NCBI RefSeq assembly: GCF_003337415.1
Contig: NZ_QPJT01000001.1
Coordinates: 1 to 64,000 of the forward strand
Length of the DNA: 64,000 nt
Direction of reading: 5' to 3'
Origin: Anaerobacterium chartisolvens
Lineage (GTDB): Bacteria > Bacillota > Clostridia > Acetivibrionales > DSM-27016
The position numbers and the translations under genes are program-made. Shown here piece after piece: positions 7,827-17,208 of this stretch. Each line of letters begins with the position of its first letter. Within the stretch, counting starts at the first letter, position 1. Below the pieces are notes generated by a model. It made no database searches. It saw only the letters and a program-made list of their open reading frames with translations, and had not been told where the DNA came from.

Positions 7827-8692
7827 TCAGACGGAACCTTTACAAATTCCTCAGGATTTAACGCCTTTCCGCCCTTCCACACCTCAAAGTGCAAATGAGC
7901 GCCCGCCGATATCCCCGTATCGCCCGCGCTTGCTATTACATTTCCCTTTTTTACATCCTGTCCCTCTTCCGCCATAAGCTTTGAGCAATGCCCGTACATT
8001 GTTGTAATATCATCCTCATGCTGTATTTTGATATAGTTCCCATATGTATCGGAGCTTTCCGCCTCTATTACCTTTCCGTCAAGAGCGGCTTTTATGGGCT
8101 CACCGATTTCTGCCTCTATATCTATCCCTGTATGGAATTCATTTTCCCCCGTTACAGGATGGACTCTGTCACCAAAGCCGGATGTCAAAGCACCGGCAAC
8201 CGGAACAACGAATTGGTGCCTGGATTTTATAAAGCTCACCAGCTCGCCGTCACTCATATATTCCTCCCCCGTCGCCTCCCCTGAGGCCCCTTTTAGTTCT
8301 CCTTCGGCATAGGCACCCTTATCACCCTCATAAGGAAGTGAGGCATTGTCAATTTCCTCACCGGGCTCATCGTCCGTACTATTTTTTTCCGGCTGCAGCT
8401 GCGTGCCCCATACCTTTTCCAGCGCATAGCTCAACAATTGCTCTGCTTTGTTATAAATAGCCTTTGGCTCAATATCCCTTGATATTTCATTTTTTATCTT
8501 GTCAGTCAAAAAATTTGTTGCCGGAGTGTCAATGCTCTTAAAAGCTCCCACTGCTATGAGCAATGCAACGCATACGATAATCTGTCCCAGCAATTTATCC
8601 GCTATACGGCTGTCCCCCTGTATATTGTTTCTCCTTTTTCTCCTTGATACATTGTGACGTGAATACTTCGGTCTTGACACAATATCCTCCAT
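7823..8692 (-). CDS. spoIVFA: M23/LytM-domain membrane protein, SpoIVFA
   Basis: A basic N-terminus precedes one transmembrane segment (about residues 37-53), an acidic linker, and a C-terminal LytM/M23 domain. That domain has HPVTGENEFHTGIDIEAEIG, MYGHCSKL and AHLHFEVWKGGKALNPEEF. The usual metallopeptidase ligands (H-x8-D and HxH) look preserved. SpoIVFA holds SpoIVFB in complex at the outer forespore membrane and is itself cleaved to release it. A GTG at 8707 is an alternative start five codons upstream. The leader contains repeat copy C. An unrelated M23 endopeptidase is the alternative, but the coupled SpoIVFB decides. Confidence 0.8.
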   Translation of the reverse strand: MEDIVSRPKYSRHNVSRRKRRNNIQGDSRIADKLLGQIIVCVALLIAVGAFKSIDTPATNFLTDKIKNEISRDIEPKAIYNKAEQLLSYALEKVWGTQLQPEKNSTDDEPGEEIDNASLPYEGDKGAYAEGELKGASGEATGEEYMSDGELVSFIKSRHQFVVPVAGALTSGFGDRVHPVTGENEFHTGIDIEAEIGEPIKAALDGKVIEAESSDTYGNYIKIQHEDDITTMYGHCSKLMAEEGQDVKKGNVIASAGDTGISAGAHLHFEVWKGGKALNPEEFVKVPSE

Positions 8693-8831
8693 AAACGCAA
8701 CACCCACTTCTCTTGTTTATTCCCCAGTATTTAAAAGTATCTTAATATTTTAAGATATTTGCAGCAGCGCAAAATACGCCGATTTTTCTTTGTAAATTAT
8801 ATGCTCCAGAGAAATTTTTATTATATATATT

Positions 8832-9028
8832 TAGCAATAAAGATTTTACATGGAGGATATAATTTGATGAAAGAAATTTTTTTGACCCGTAAGGAATACC
8901 TCTAAGAAAAGCGCCTGATGACATACCCGTGAGACATTTCCCCGCAAGGCGTCTTTTCGTTGTAGTTAAAAATTTCTGTAAGCAATTATATCCTCTATGT
9001 TTGTAAAATCTTTATTGCATCCTATAAA
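8832..9028. repeat. Long-hairpin repeat, copy C
   Basis: This 197-bp copy has the CAATAAAG/CTTTATTG outer pair and the CGCCT/AGGCG inner helix, and is nearly identical to copy A. It lies between the minE terminator and spoIVFA. Confidence 0.93.
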
Positions 9029-9036
9029 GGTTTAAA

Positions 9037-9080
9037 ATAAAAATCGCTTCTCTTTAATCTAAAAGAGAAGCGATTTTTAT
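9037..9080 (-). terminator. Terminator of the mre-min operon (after minE)
   Basis: A perfect 16-bp stem, AAAATCGCTTCTCTTT with its complement around a short loop, has T-runs on both strands. It lies 13 bases after the minE stop. Confidence 0.9.
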
Positions 9081-9092
9081 AGTATTATAAGT

Positions 9093-9377
9093 CTATTTGC
9101 CGCTGTCTTTAACCTTTTTTATAGGTATATTGGCCACAAGGGCGGGAACAGTCCTGTCTCCGTCTTCGCTCTTTGTCCTCGTAAGCTGTATATCCAGCTC
9201 ATTCTCATCTATATCCATATAGTTTGATATTACTTTAATTATTTCACCCTTAACCATTTCAAGAAACTGAGGAGAAACATTTGCTCTATCATGGATAAGC
9301 ACTAACTTCAGCCTTTCTTTAGCAACCTCTTTAGAATTTTTAGACCTTCCAAACAGTTTTGATAAATCAAGAAGCAT
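9093..9377 (-). CDS. minE: Cell division topological specificity factor MinE
   Basis: At 94 residues this is a full-length MinE. The N-terminal amphipathic stretch MLLDLSKLFGRSKNSKE is the membrane-targeting and MinD-activating part. RLKLVLIHDRANVSPQFLEM and the following beta-strands form the dimerisation domain. MinE stimulates MinD ATPase and restricts MinCD to the poles. It is 11 bases from minD with a GGAGGAG site, and ends the operon. Confidence 0.93.
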   Translation of the reverse strand: MLLDLSKLFGRSKNSKEVAKERLKLVLIHDRANVSPQFLEMVKGEIIKVISNYMDIDENELDIQLTRTKSEDGDRTVPALVANIPIKKVKDSGK

Positions 9378-9388
9378 ATCTCTCCTCC

Positions 9389-10189
9389 TTAAGTAGTTTT
9401 TAACCCGAACAGCTTTTTTAATTTAAATACAAACCCTTCGTCTGCCTCAAGATCAAGCATTGGAACATCTTCTCCCAGTATCCTTTTAGTTATGTTCCTG
9501 TATGCCTGTCCGGCAAGAGATTTACTGTCTGTGACCGCAGGTTCGCCCTTATTGGTGGAAACGACAATCTTTTCATCATCCGGCACCACCCCTATAAGGT
9601 CAATGGCAAGTATGTCTATAATGTCGTCAATGTTCATCATATCCCCGCGCTTTACCATATCTATCCTTACCCTGTTCACAAGCAGCTTAGGGTTCCTGAG
9701 CTCATTGGCCTCAAGCAGCCCGATAATTCTGTCTGCGTCTCTTACTGCGGAAACCTCGGGAGTAGTAACAACAATAGCCTTTGTCGCCCCTGCGATAGCA
9801 TTCTTAAAGCCCTGCTCTATTCCTGCGGGGCAGTCAACCAGTATAAAGTCAAACTCCTGCTTAAGCTCATCGCACAGCTTTATCATCTGTTCAGGTGAAA
9901 CCGCAGTTTTATCTCTGGTCTGCGCGGCAGGCAGAAGATAGAGCCCCTCATACCGCTTGTCCTTTATCAGTGCCTGCTTTATTCTGCAGGTTCCCTCAAT
10001 AACATCCACCAGATCATATACTATTCTGTTTTCAAGACCCATTACAACATCCAGATTCCTAAGCCCTATATCGGTATCGATGAGCACAACCTTTTTGCCG
10101 GACAATGCCAGACCCGTACCTATATTTGCAGTAGTAGTAGTTTTACCTACCCCACCTTTGCCTGAAGTTATTACCAAGACCTCTCCCAT
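9389..10189 (-). CDS. minD: Septum site-determining ATPase MinD
   Basis: This is a 266-residue ParA/MinD-family ATPase. The deviant Walker A SGKGGVGKTTTT is at residues 9-20, VVLIDTDIGLRNLDVVMG contains the A' motif, and LVDCPAGIEQGF is Walker B. The C-terminal FKLKKLFGLKTT is the amphipathic helix that binds membrane when ATP-bound. It recruits MinC and is released by MinE. GGGGG precedes its start. Confidence 0.95.
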   Translation of the reverse strand: MGEVLVITSGKGGVGKTTTTANIGTGLALSGKKVVLIDTDIGLRNLDVVMGLENRIVYDLVDVIEGTCRIKQALIKDKRYEGLYLLPAAQTRDKTAVSPEQMIKLCDELKQEFDFILVDCPAGIEQGFKNAIAGATKAIVVTTPEVSAVRDADRIIGLLEANELRNPKLLVNRVRIDMVKRGDMMNIDDIIDILAIDLIGVVPDDEKIVVSTNKGEPAVTDSKSLAGQAYRNITKRILGEDVPMLDLEADEGFVFKLKKLFGLKTT

Positions 10190-10253
10190 TAATGCTTACC
10201 CCCTACAGTAATTCAATTAGGAACATACTATCAAATTTAAGAAATTCAATTCA

Positions 10254-10282
10254 ACAAATATATATCTAAAATATATATTTGT
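10254..10282. other. AT-rich hairpin between minC and minD
   Basis: ACAAATATATAT pairs perfectly with ATATATATTTGT around a five-base loop. There is no clear T-run. It could be a partial terminator or an mRNA processing or stability structure. Confidence 0.4.
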
Positions 10283-10340
10283 TTTAACGTTTTGTCAATT
10301 ATCCATTGTCCGCCCATATAAGCACAGCTTCAATCCCTGC

Positions 10341-11018
10341 CTATCTCTGAGGTAAAAAAGTCTCTATGTATACCATGTCATCCTTAACAAATGCCAGCTC
10401 CGGGGACAAAGCATTTCTGCTTTCCTTTTCATCAGGAGGGCGGGTTATTACATCGGCTATTCTAAGCTGCATAGGCTGAAGATTAAAGGCCACCACCACA
10501 GCCTCCTTGTTGCCGTCAGCCCCCGCATGTACAATGCCTCTTAAGGAGCCCATAACAATTACATTTCCTGTGGCAATTATTTCCCCTCCGGGATTTACAT
10601 CTCCTATTATTACCAGATTGCCGTCAAAGCTGATAAGCTGCCCCGAACGCACCGTTCCCCTGTAAAATTTTGCAATCCCCTCATTAATTCCCTTGAAAAA
10701 ATATTTCCTGAGCTTGATTCTATTTTGCTCCGCCCCCGAGCCCTTCTGTATTGGGGAAGGGATGTCGGTGTCCTCCTCAAAGCTTTTAATCTGGGCTCCC
10801 GTTCTGGTCACCATAATCTCCTTGATTTTATCCTTTTCAGAATCATCAAGCTTTCTCCCTCTGTATTTAACATCAAGAGAGGCCCCTTTAAAAAATTTTC
10901 CTGCCGACATAACCTTTTTTTCCATCTGATTATATATATCGTCAAAACTGTCCTCTTCTCTTAATATAATAACCAGTCCGTTTACAGTAGCTCTAAAAGT
11001 AACATTAGCCTCACTCAT
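10341..11018 (-). CDS. minC: Septum site-determining protein MinC
   Basis: The 225-residue protein has an N-terminal FtsZ-interacting domain of about 100 residues. After a linker comes the C-terminal right-handed beta-helix (RSGQLISFDGNLVIIGDVNP, then ATGNVIVMGSLRGIVHAGADG), which binds MinD and mediates dimerisation. It blocks FtsZ assembly away from midcell. The ATG follows GGGAG. A 300-base gap with a large palindrome separates it from mreD. Confidence 0.92.
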   Translation of the reverse strand: MSEANVTFRATVNGLVIILREEDSFDDIYNQMEKKVMSAGKFFKGASLDVKYRGRKLDDSEKDKIKEIMVTRTGAQIKSFEEDTDIPSPIQKGSGAEQNRIKLRKYFFKGINEGIAKFYRGTVRSGQLISFDGNLVIIGDVNPGGEIIATGNVIVMGSLRGIVHAGADGNKEAVVVAFNLQPMQLRIADVITRPPDEKESRNALSPELAFVKDDMVYIETFLPQR

Positions 11019-11094
11019 TCATCACAACTCCCATGCAATGTAATACTACAATCAATTTATATAATTTAGACTTTTGCATATCGGATAACGGAGG

Positions 11095-11240
11095 ATGTAA
11101 AATAATATCCTCCAGAATAATTTCTACTCTAACTACAGAAGCATGTATACCTGTAGAAGACGCTTGTGACTTTAGTTAGCCTAAATTGTAGCGCGGTCAC
11201 GTATTCCGGGGAAATTATTCCTCCGAAAATTATTTTACAT
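11095..11240. repeat. Large palindromic element between mreD and minC
   Basis: ATGTAAAATAAT (11095-11106) pairs exactly with 11229-11240, and GAATAATTTC (11115-11124) pairs exactly with 11211-11220. Inside, CTACAG pairs with CTGTAG (11133-11138 with 11151-11156) and CTAACT can pair with AGTTAG. The ~146-bp element fills most of the 304-base gap and no gene is seen in it. It differs from the five-copy repeat and occurs once here. It may be a mobile hairpin remnant or an RNA structure in the minC leader. Confidence 0.7.
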
Positions 11241-11322
11241 TCTTTTCAGATAGTTTGCATACTAATTTATATAGTGTCCTATAACGGAATTCATATCCGG
11301 CAATCAGGACACTTCAGTATTT

Positions 11323-11838
11323 TCAATATTTTCTGGATGACTTCGCTGCTCCTTCAATCTTTTTGTTGATTTTTATAACAATTATATATATCAGGATTGA
11401 TGCCACGCTATTGTAAACAGCTTCGGGAAAAACGATATTTTTTAATGAGTAAACAAAATCAATGTTGCCTTTAGAAATTGTCAAAAGTATGTACACTGTC
11501 TCTTCGTATAATATAGAGGATATAAATGTAAAAAAAATCATTACAAAGAAATTCTCTCTATACAGCCTTTTGTTTACAGAACCTACAATTAGGCCCAGAT
11601 ACATTCCGAGCAAAGAATAAAACCCCAGTATTTTCCCCGATGAAGCATCCTGCAGCAAGCCCAGCACAAAGCCTACAACAGCTCCCTCAACATTTCCTCT
11701 TAGCAATGCAACTGTAATAACAGCTACTATAAGCAAATTAGGCTTAACGTTAAATACCTTTATATAGTCTAAAACAGTAGATTGTATCAATATAAGCAGA
11801 GTGATACAAGCACTATAGATTAATACAGTTACTCTCAT
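11323..11838 (-). CDS. mreD: Rod shape-determining protein MreD
   Basis: This 171-residue, highly hydrophobic protein has five or six membrane segments. The typical MreD pattern is present (ILIQSTVLDYI, KPNLLIVAVITVALLRGNVEG, GFVLGLLQDASSGKILGFYS). It belongs to the elongasome with MreB, MreC and RodA/PBP2. The ATG overlaps the mreC stop. Confidence 0.9.
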   Translation of the reverse strand: MRVTVLIYSACITLLILIQSTVLDYIKVFNVKPNLLIVAVITVALLRGNVEGAVVGFVLGLLQDASSGKILGFYSLLGMYLGLIVGSVNKRLYRENFFVMIFFTFISSILYEETVYILLTISKGNIDFVYSLKNIVFPEAVYNSVASILIYIIVIKINKKIEGAAKSSRKY

Positions 11839-12734
11839 TTAATTTCACCGTTTGACGCTTTCCCGGCATTATTATACTTACTCTTTAAAACAAATACCTC
11901 CTGAAGCCTTTTAAAATCCGCGGCAGGCTCAATTACCGCATACCTGTCAAGCTCATTTGCCTCCTGCCGTATTTCCTTCACGGTGCCTATTAAAATCCCT
12001 CTGGGGAAAATTCCTCCCAAGCCCGTGGTTTCAACAGTATCCCCTATTTCAAGCTCAAGCTCTGCCGGTATGTAGTCCATCCTGCAAAGTCCCTGATCCT
12101 TAAGCTTAAGATCACCTCTAACCTTTACTATATCGGTGGATTTAGATATTACGGCACTTACGGTGCTATCTACATCAATAATAGACAATACCTTGGAAGA
12201 AAACGGCGCCGCCTCTATTACACTTCCTATGAGTCCCTTGCTTGTAATAACGGGAGAATTTTCAGTAATTCCTTCATTGCTTCCCCTATCTATAGTAAAC
12301 ACATTAAACCAGTTGCCCGCATCCTTCGCTATGATATTCCCACCTATAGACTTATAGTCATTAAACTGATTCTTAAGGTCAAGCGCCTCTCTTAAGCTCT
12401 TGTTCTCCTCCCGGTACCTCAAAAGGCTTCTGTTCTCATTTTCAAGCCTGTCTATCTCTGCTTTAAGCTCTTTATTTTCCTCTTCCATGCTCTTCATATC
12501 TCTAAAAAATATAAACGTTCCTTCAATATTATCACCTATAAAAGAAAAAAAACTTTGCAAAGGAGACAGCGGCACATTTAACGCATTGCCTATATATGCC
12601 GTTTTTCTGCTCTCTCCGGCAGAAAGCCCCATAACAATAAATATTGACAGGGTTACAGCTATTAATATAAGAACTTTGTTTTTAAGCAAGCGCAGCAACA
12701 AAGTTAAATCTCCCTTCCATACAAAGCTTTGCAT
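11835..12734 (-). CDS. mreC: Cell shape-determining protein MreC
   Basis: The 299 residues contain one N-terminal membrane segment (about residues 18-37), then a coiled coil (about 75-115, rich in E, K, N and L heptads). The extracytoplasmic beta domain follows, with DAGNWFNVFTIDRGSNEGI, GLIGSVIEAAPFSSKVLSI and GLGGIFPRGILIGTVKEI. MreC links the MreB filament to cell-wall synthases. It lies 48 bases after mreB, with an AAGGGG site. Confidence 0.92.
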   Translation of the reverse strand: MQSFVWKGDLTLLLRLLKNKVLILIAVTLSIFIVMGLSAGESRKTAYIGNALNVPLSPLQSFFSFIGDNIEGTFIFFRDMKSMEEENKELKAEIDRLENENRSLLRYREENKSLREALDLKNQFNDYKSIGGNIIAKDAGNWFNVFTIDRGSNEGITENSPVITSKGLIGSVIEAAPFSSKVLSIIDVDSTVSAVISKSTDIVKVRGDLKLKDQGLCRMDYIPAELELEIGDTVETTGLGGIFPRGILIGTVKEIRQEANELDRYAVIEPAADFKRLQEVFVLKSKYNNAGKASNGEIK

Positions 12735-12759
12735 TACCCCTTAAATAAATTAGCGGTTA

Positions 12760-13782
12760 CTACCTCAACCTTTTGGGAGAAATCAAAACCTTCTTCAGCA
12801 CCTCAATTTCCTCCAATACTTTTCCCGAACCAAGCACAACACAATCAAGAGGCCTTTCAGCTATTGAAACCGGCATACCCGTCTCTTCCTTTATAAGCTT
12901 ATCCAGTCCGCTTAAAAGCGCCCCTCCTCCTGTTAGCATAATGCCTCGATCCATGACATCCGAAGCCAGCTCGGGCGGCGTTTTCTCCAGTGTAAATTTT
13001 ATGGCGTCCACTATGGCATTAACAGGCTCCTTTAACGCCTCCATGATCTCAGAAGATGTAATGGAAATGTTCTTGGGAAGACCCGTTATCAAGTCTCTTC
13101 CTCTTATTTGGATGGCTTCCTCCTTGGGCTTGGGATATGCAGAGCCTATTACCACCTTTATCTCTTCAGCCGTTCTTTCTCCTATCATTAAATTATATTC
13201 TTTTTTAACATAATGCACAATAGCCTCGTCCAACTCATCCCCTGCTATACGCAATGACTTGCTTGTGACAATACCTCCAAGGGAAATAACCGCTACCTCG
13301 CTGGTTCCTCCTCCAATATCAACAACCATACTGCCGGAGGGCTCCTCTACAGGAAGATTTGCTCCAATGGCCGCAGCCATAGGTTCCTCAATAAGATATG
13401 CCTCCCTTGCCCCTGCCTGAAGCGTTGCTTCCTCGACAGCTCTTTTTTCAACCTCGGTAACGCCGGAGGGTACGCATATAACTACACGCGGCTTACCCAG
13501 CACACCCTTTGACATTGCCTTTCTTATGAAGTATTTCAGCATACTCTGAGTAATGTCAAAATCGGCTATCACACCATCCTTCATAGGTCTTATTGCAACA
13601 ATATTCCCAGGAGTTCTTCCAATCATTTCTTTTGCGGAATCTCCTACAGCCAGAATGTTATTCGACTTTTTATTTATAGCAACTACAGAAGGCTCTCTTA
13701 AAACAATTCCCTTTCCCTTAAGATGCACCAAGGTGTTTGCTGTTCCTAAATCTATTCCTATATCCCTTGAAAATAAGCTCAT
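12760..13782 (-). CDS. mreB: Rod shape-determining actin homologue MreB
   Basis: The 340-residue actin-fold ATPase starts [20 protein letters not shown] and carries the phosphate loop [37 protein letters not shown] and [17 protein letters not shown]. It organises lateral wall synthesis. The ATG at 13782 follows AGGAGGAG, and an extension nine codons upstream lacks a site. A closely related Mbl would be hard to exclude by sequence alone, but the mreCD neighbours favour MreB. Confidence 0.94.
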   Translation of the reverse strand: MSLFSRDIGIDLGTANTLVHLKGKGIVLREPSVVAINKKSNNILAVGDSAKEMIGRTPGNIVAIRPMKDGVIADFDITQSMLKYFIRKAMSKGVLGKPRVVICVPSGVTEVEKRAVEEATLQAGAREAYLIEEPMAAAIGANLPVEEPSGSMVVDIGGGTSEVAVISLGGIVTSKSLRIAGDELDEAIVHYVKKEYNLMIGERTAEEIKVVIGSAYPKPKEEAIQIRGRDLITGLPKNISITSSEIMEALKEPVNAIVDAIKFTLEKTPPELASDVMDRGIMLTGGGALLSGLDKLIKEETGMPVSIAERPLDCVVLGSGKVLEEIEVLKKVLISPKRLR

Positions 13783-13818
13783 TAGTATAATCTCCTCCTG
13801 TAAATCCATTATGCCTGA

Positions 13819-14523
13819 CTACATCAGGCCCCTTTCTTTTAAGCTTACATATCTTCCGTCTCCAATTATAATGTGATCCAAAACCCTTATACCCAATATA
13901 TTACCTCCGGCAATCAGCCTGCCGGTAGTTTCCACATCCTCCTGGCTTGGCTCAGGGTCCCCGCTGGGATGATTATGAGCAAATATAATACCGGAGCAGC
14001 CCGCCTTCACAGCTTCACAGAATACCTCTCTCGGGTGTACAATTGAGGCTGTAAGGCTGCCTACCGAAACGTTAACATGCCGTATGATCCTGTTTTTTGA
14101 ATTCATCAAAACAACCTTAAATACTTCTTTTTTCAAATGCCTCATCTCTTCCATAAGAAGACTGCTTATGTCCCCGGGAGAATTGACCTCCTTTTTTCTA
14201 TCGGTAATAAAGGCAGATGCCATTCTCTTTGAGAATTCCAGCATGGCTTTTATTTGTATGGCTTTAACCTTGCCTATACCTCTGATATTCCTTAGCTGCT
14301 CAAGGGAAAGCCCATGAAGCGATGTAATACTGCTGTCCTCAAGCTGCATAATTATCTTTTGAGCCAGAGAGACAGAGGTTTCATTTCTGGTTCCCGTCTT
14401 AATTATTATTGCCAGAAGTTCCGCATTGGACAGCATTTCCGGCCCGTATCCCTCAAGCTTTTCATAAGGCCTCTCACAAACCGGTAATTTTTTCATTGTT
14501 ACGCTTTGCCCAATCTTACTCAT
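13819..14523 (-). CDS. radC: RadC family JAB-domain protein
   Basis: In this 234-residue protein an N-terminal helix-hairpin-helix region (LRNIRGIGKVKAIQIKAM) precedes a JAB/MPN metal-binding domain. The ligand motif is HNHPSGDPEPSQED near residue 180. The RadC/UPF0758 family was named for DNA repair, but its biochemical role remains uncertain. The site GGGAGGG precedes the ATG. It is the first of the radC-mreBCD-minCDE series. Confidence 0.93.
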   Translation of the reverse strand: MSKIGQSVTMKKLPVCERPYEKLEGYGPEMLSNAELLAIIIKTGTRNETSVSLAQKIIMQLEDSSITSLHGLSLEQLRNIRGIGKVKAIQIKAMLEFSKRMASAFITDRKKEVNSPGDISSLLMEEMRHLKKEVFKVVLMNSKNRIIRHVNVSVGSLTASIVHPREVFCEAVKAGCSGIIFAHNHPSGDPEPSQEDVETTGRLIAGGNILGIRVLDHIIIGDGRYVSLKERGLM

Positions 14524-14539
14524 ATAACCCTCCCGCCAA

Positions 14540-15118
14540 TCACTCCAATATTTTCACTCCAAAGCTTCTAAGCATAGAGCTGAGGCGCATTAGCGGAAGT
14601 CCTACTACGTTAAAATAACATCCTTCAATTTTTTCAACAATGACTGCACCCATTCCCTGTATTCCATAAGCGCCTGCCTTATCCATAGGTTCCTTTGTGG
14701 CAATATATGAGCGTATCATTTCATTACTCATGCGTATCATTTTCACCCGGGTTGCCACATAGTCATTTTCCAGCCTCATGTCTAAAGAATCTATTACGGC
14801 AATGCCTGTAATTACTTCATGCCATCCGCCCTGCAGCGCCTTAAGCATTTCAAATGCATGAACCTCGTCTCGAGGCTTTCCCATTATTCCGCTGCTTACT
14901 ACAATGGTGTCGGCGCCTATAACCAGCGCACCCCTTCCATGTTTGCCCGCAACATCGGAGGCTTTTTCCAAAGCCAGCTTCTTTGCCGTCTCATGCGGCA
15001 TCAGTGAAGCATCAACAGTCTCTTCCACATTCGACGGAATAACCTCAAATTCAGTTCCAAGCTGTTTCATCAGCTCTACACGTCTCGGAGAAGCCGAGGC
15101 CAGAATAATTTGCTTCAT
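14540..15118 (-). CDS. maf: Maf family nucleoside-triphosphate pyrophosphatase
   Basis: A full-length 192-residue Maf protein. It has the N-terminal ASASPRRVELMKQLG, then ALVIGADTIV with the catalytic aspartate, ITGIAVID and DKAGAYGIQGMGAVIVEKI. Maf proteins hydrolyse non-canonical or excess dTTP/UTP, and in Bacillus affect septum formation. It lies 16 bases upstream of radC, as in many Firmicutes. Confidence 0.93.
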   Translation of the reverse strand: MKQIILASASPRRVELMKQLGTEFEVIPSNVEETVDASLMPHETAKKLALEKASDVAGKHGRGALVIGADTIVVSSGIMGKPRDEVHAFEMLKALQGGWHEVITGIAVIDSLDMRLENDYVATRVKMIRMSNEMIRSYIATKEPMDKAGAYGIQGMGAVIVEKIEGCYFNVVGLPLMRLSSMLRSFGVKILE

Positions 15119-15270
15119 ATCATCTCCACTTTAATAATAAAATTACGTTTATTTGTGTTATCAATCCCTATTATAACTTTACAGTAACGCCTTTTCAACA
15201 AGATAAGGAAAATTTAGTGATTTATCGATAGTGTTCTTTTCCTTGCGGCAATTTTTTTAAATAAAGCAGC

Positions 15271-16197
15271 CTAATTATTATAATTACCCGGAGCTTTTTG
15301 TTTTAAAAACGCCTCTTTTGCTTTTGGAATTACGATATTTACGCTATCAATAATTTTGCTCATTTCTCCCGTACTTAAATTACCGATGTCATCGGCATCA
15401 AATCCACTCTGTTTTATTACCTCCCTCATAAACATCTCATTATCAGGGTCTGCTCCGGCATTTTTTATCCGGGCCTTCAAATAATTTATCTGCCTTTCGG
15501 TAGCTTTTTTAGACACTCCCGCTATACGCACATCAAGCCCCCCTTCTGTCCCGGAGGATCTTTTCCTGCGCTCATCGGCTATTCTTTGCTGCACATTGTT
15601 AAATTCCTCCTCAAGCTGTCTCGCCTCTCCCTGGCTCAACCAGTCGTTTTCGCCCATAAGCTTTCTTATAACCCTGTCACATGCTCCTGTAATTGTCTTT
15701 TCCAGACCAAACTCCTTGTCCTCAACAATTTTTTTCCCTATCTCAAACCTTTCCCACTCTGTTAAAAATAGCTCCGTCTCATGCCTTATTTTAGGGCGGC
15801 TGTCTTCACGGATAATTTTTCCCCTTTCATCCCTTACAATATTTTTATCCTCAATTCTATTCGCCACATAGGCTTGATATATATTGTAGTAGTCAATCTG
15901 TTTTCCGTCTACCACTATCTGCCCGCTTTTTATGTCTCTTCCCCTTACCTTTATAATAAAGGCAGGCAAATCTACAGAGCCTATCCCCGGAAACTCAGCC
16001 TGATTTTCTTTTGCTGGGCATATATCAATGTCCTCAATTGAAATACCCTTCTCCTTGGCTTTTTTAAAAAGCCCTTCAGCTTTAAAACGCAGCTCTCCTC
16101 CCATGCCCTTGTAAAAGTCCTTGCCGGCATTATATATAATATCCGAGGATTTTGTACTGTTAACCTCTTCAGCATTTCTTTCTTCAATTTCCAACAT
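15271..16197 (-). CDS. Uncharacterised protein, possible DNA-recombination-type fold
   Basis: I do not recognise this 308-residue soluble protein with certainty. Its first half (GELRFKAEGLFKKAKEKGIS, then LPAFIIKVRGRDIKSGQIVV and IDYYNIYQAYVANRI) recalls phage single-strand-annealing or Rad52-like proteins. The C-terminal ATERQINYLKARIKNAG resembles a short helical tail often found at the end of such recombinases. A charged linker rich in R, E and S lies near residue 215. The start is firm (GGAGGAGAAG then ATG). It stands alone upstream of maf and could be a domesticated phage gene. Confidence 0.55.
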   Translation of the reverse strand: MLEIEERNAEEVNSTKSSDIIYNAGKDFYKGMGGELRFKAEGLFKKAKEKGISIEDIDICPAKENQAEFPGIGSVDLPAFIIKVRGRDIKSGQIVVDGKQIDYYNIYQAYVANRIEDKNIVRDERGKIIREDSRPKIRHETELFLTEWERFEIGKKIVEDKEFGLEKTITGACDRVIRKLMGENDWLSQGEARQLEEEFNNVQQRIADERRKRSSGTEGGLDVRIAGVSKKATERQINYLKARIKNAGADPDNEMFMREVIKQSGFDADDIGNLSTGEMSKIIDSVNIVIPKAKEAFLKQKAPGNYNN

Positions 16198-16581
16198 CTT
16201 CTCCTCCTTTTTTCATACTTATTCTTTTTAGTATTTGAGGAAATCAATTAATCTAATATAGCTATTATTTCTTTGTAAGGTAATCTGCTACAGTATAATG
16301 CAATACGGCTCACATAAGCCTTCAAATACGACATGAAGAACCCGGTATCGGTAGAAATGTATGCAATATTCTCTGATTTCCCAAGCATTATGGCAATAAA
16401 TATTTATTGTTAAAATTTTAATACTTCTCTTTTTATATATAAATTAGTATAATATATTAAAGAAGGCGGTCACCTTAAAATATAAAATGCTTACTATGAA
16501 GTGAATATGTCTATTGCTTTTACAGCTAATCAATCCAAATGCCTGTGTACCTAAAAAAGATTTAGATTGTGGTGAGGATAA
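16198..16581. other. Divergent intergenic region, no gene seen
   Basis: This 384-base gap separates the 308-residue protein gene from mecA. It is AT-rich. A TATAAT at 16448-16453 could serve mecA, but no good -35 box sits at the right distance. No repeat or structured RNA was recognised. Confidence 0.5.
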
Positions 16582-17208
16582 ATGAAAATAGAAAAAATAA
16601 GCGACAGTGAAATAAAAATAACAATTTCATTAAGTGATCTGGAAGAGCGCAATATTGATTTAACTTCCTTAAACTATAATTCTCCTGCTGCTCAGGAATT
16701 ATTCTGGGATATGATGGAACAGGCAGAGGTGCAGTTCGGATTTAACACAACCGACTCACAACTGTATATAGAGGCTCTCCCCGACTCTGACGAGGGCTTT
16801 GTTGTTACCATAACAAAAGGCGATCAGGACGGAGACTTTGAATCAATACAAAAATACATTAAAAACAGATTCAGGAAAAATGAGCTTAAGGTTAAAAGGA
16901 AAAACCGAAGAGTATACTCAACGCTATTGGTATACTCCTTTGACAGCTTTGATGATTTATGCTCTTTAAGCAAAAAGGTAAGCTCCATGTACTCAGGAGA
17001 AAGCTCCTTGTACAAGTACAAAAACGCCTACTACCTTATGCTTACAAGGAGTAATTTTACAGTGACAAACACAAAGATGTTTGAGGTTATAATAAGCGAA
17101 TATGGAAATAAAGTCTCCAATGCAAGCTTTTATGAAGGGTTTTTAAATGAATACGGCACAAAGCTGATTGAATACAACGCTGTAGAAATATTAAGCAATT
17201 ATTTTTAA
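16582..17208 (+). CDS. mecA: Adaptor protein MecA
   Basis: This 208-residue protein has the MecA layout. The N-terminal substrate-recognition part (MKIEKISDSEIKITISLSDL, then AAQELFWDMMEQAEVQFGF) and an acidic middle are followed by the C-terminal ClpC-binding domain (VYSTLLVYSFDSFDDLC, YLMLTRSNFTVTN, ISEYGNKVSNASFYEGFLNE). MecA delivers substrates such as competence regulators to ClpCP. A GAGGAT site precedes the ATG. It runs opposite to its minus-strand neighbours. Confidence 0.9.
   Translation: MKIEKISDSEIKITISLSDLEERNIDLTSLNYNSPAAQELFWDMMEQAEVQFGFNTTDSQLYIEALPDSDEGFVVTITKGDQDGDFESIQKYIKNRFRKNELKVKRKNRRVYSTLLVYSFDSFDDLCSLSKKVSSMYSGESSLYKYKNAYYLMLTRSNFTVTNTKMFEVIISEYGNKVSNASFYEGFLNEYGTKLIEYNAVEILSNYF

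Noticed and set aside
8742-8924. Similar short peptides (containing IPYGSKKF) read from several intergenic regions
   Set aside because: They are translations across the hairpin repeat. They do not share starts or ribosome sites, and the frames end within the element, so a conserved small protein is unlikely.
11166-11369. 67-codon plus-strand frame near mreD
   Set aside because: It overlaps the palindromic element and the mreD end, and has no ribosome site.
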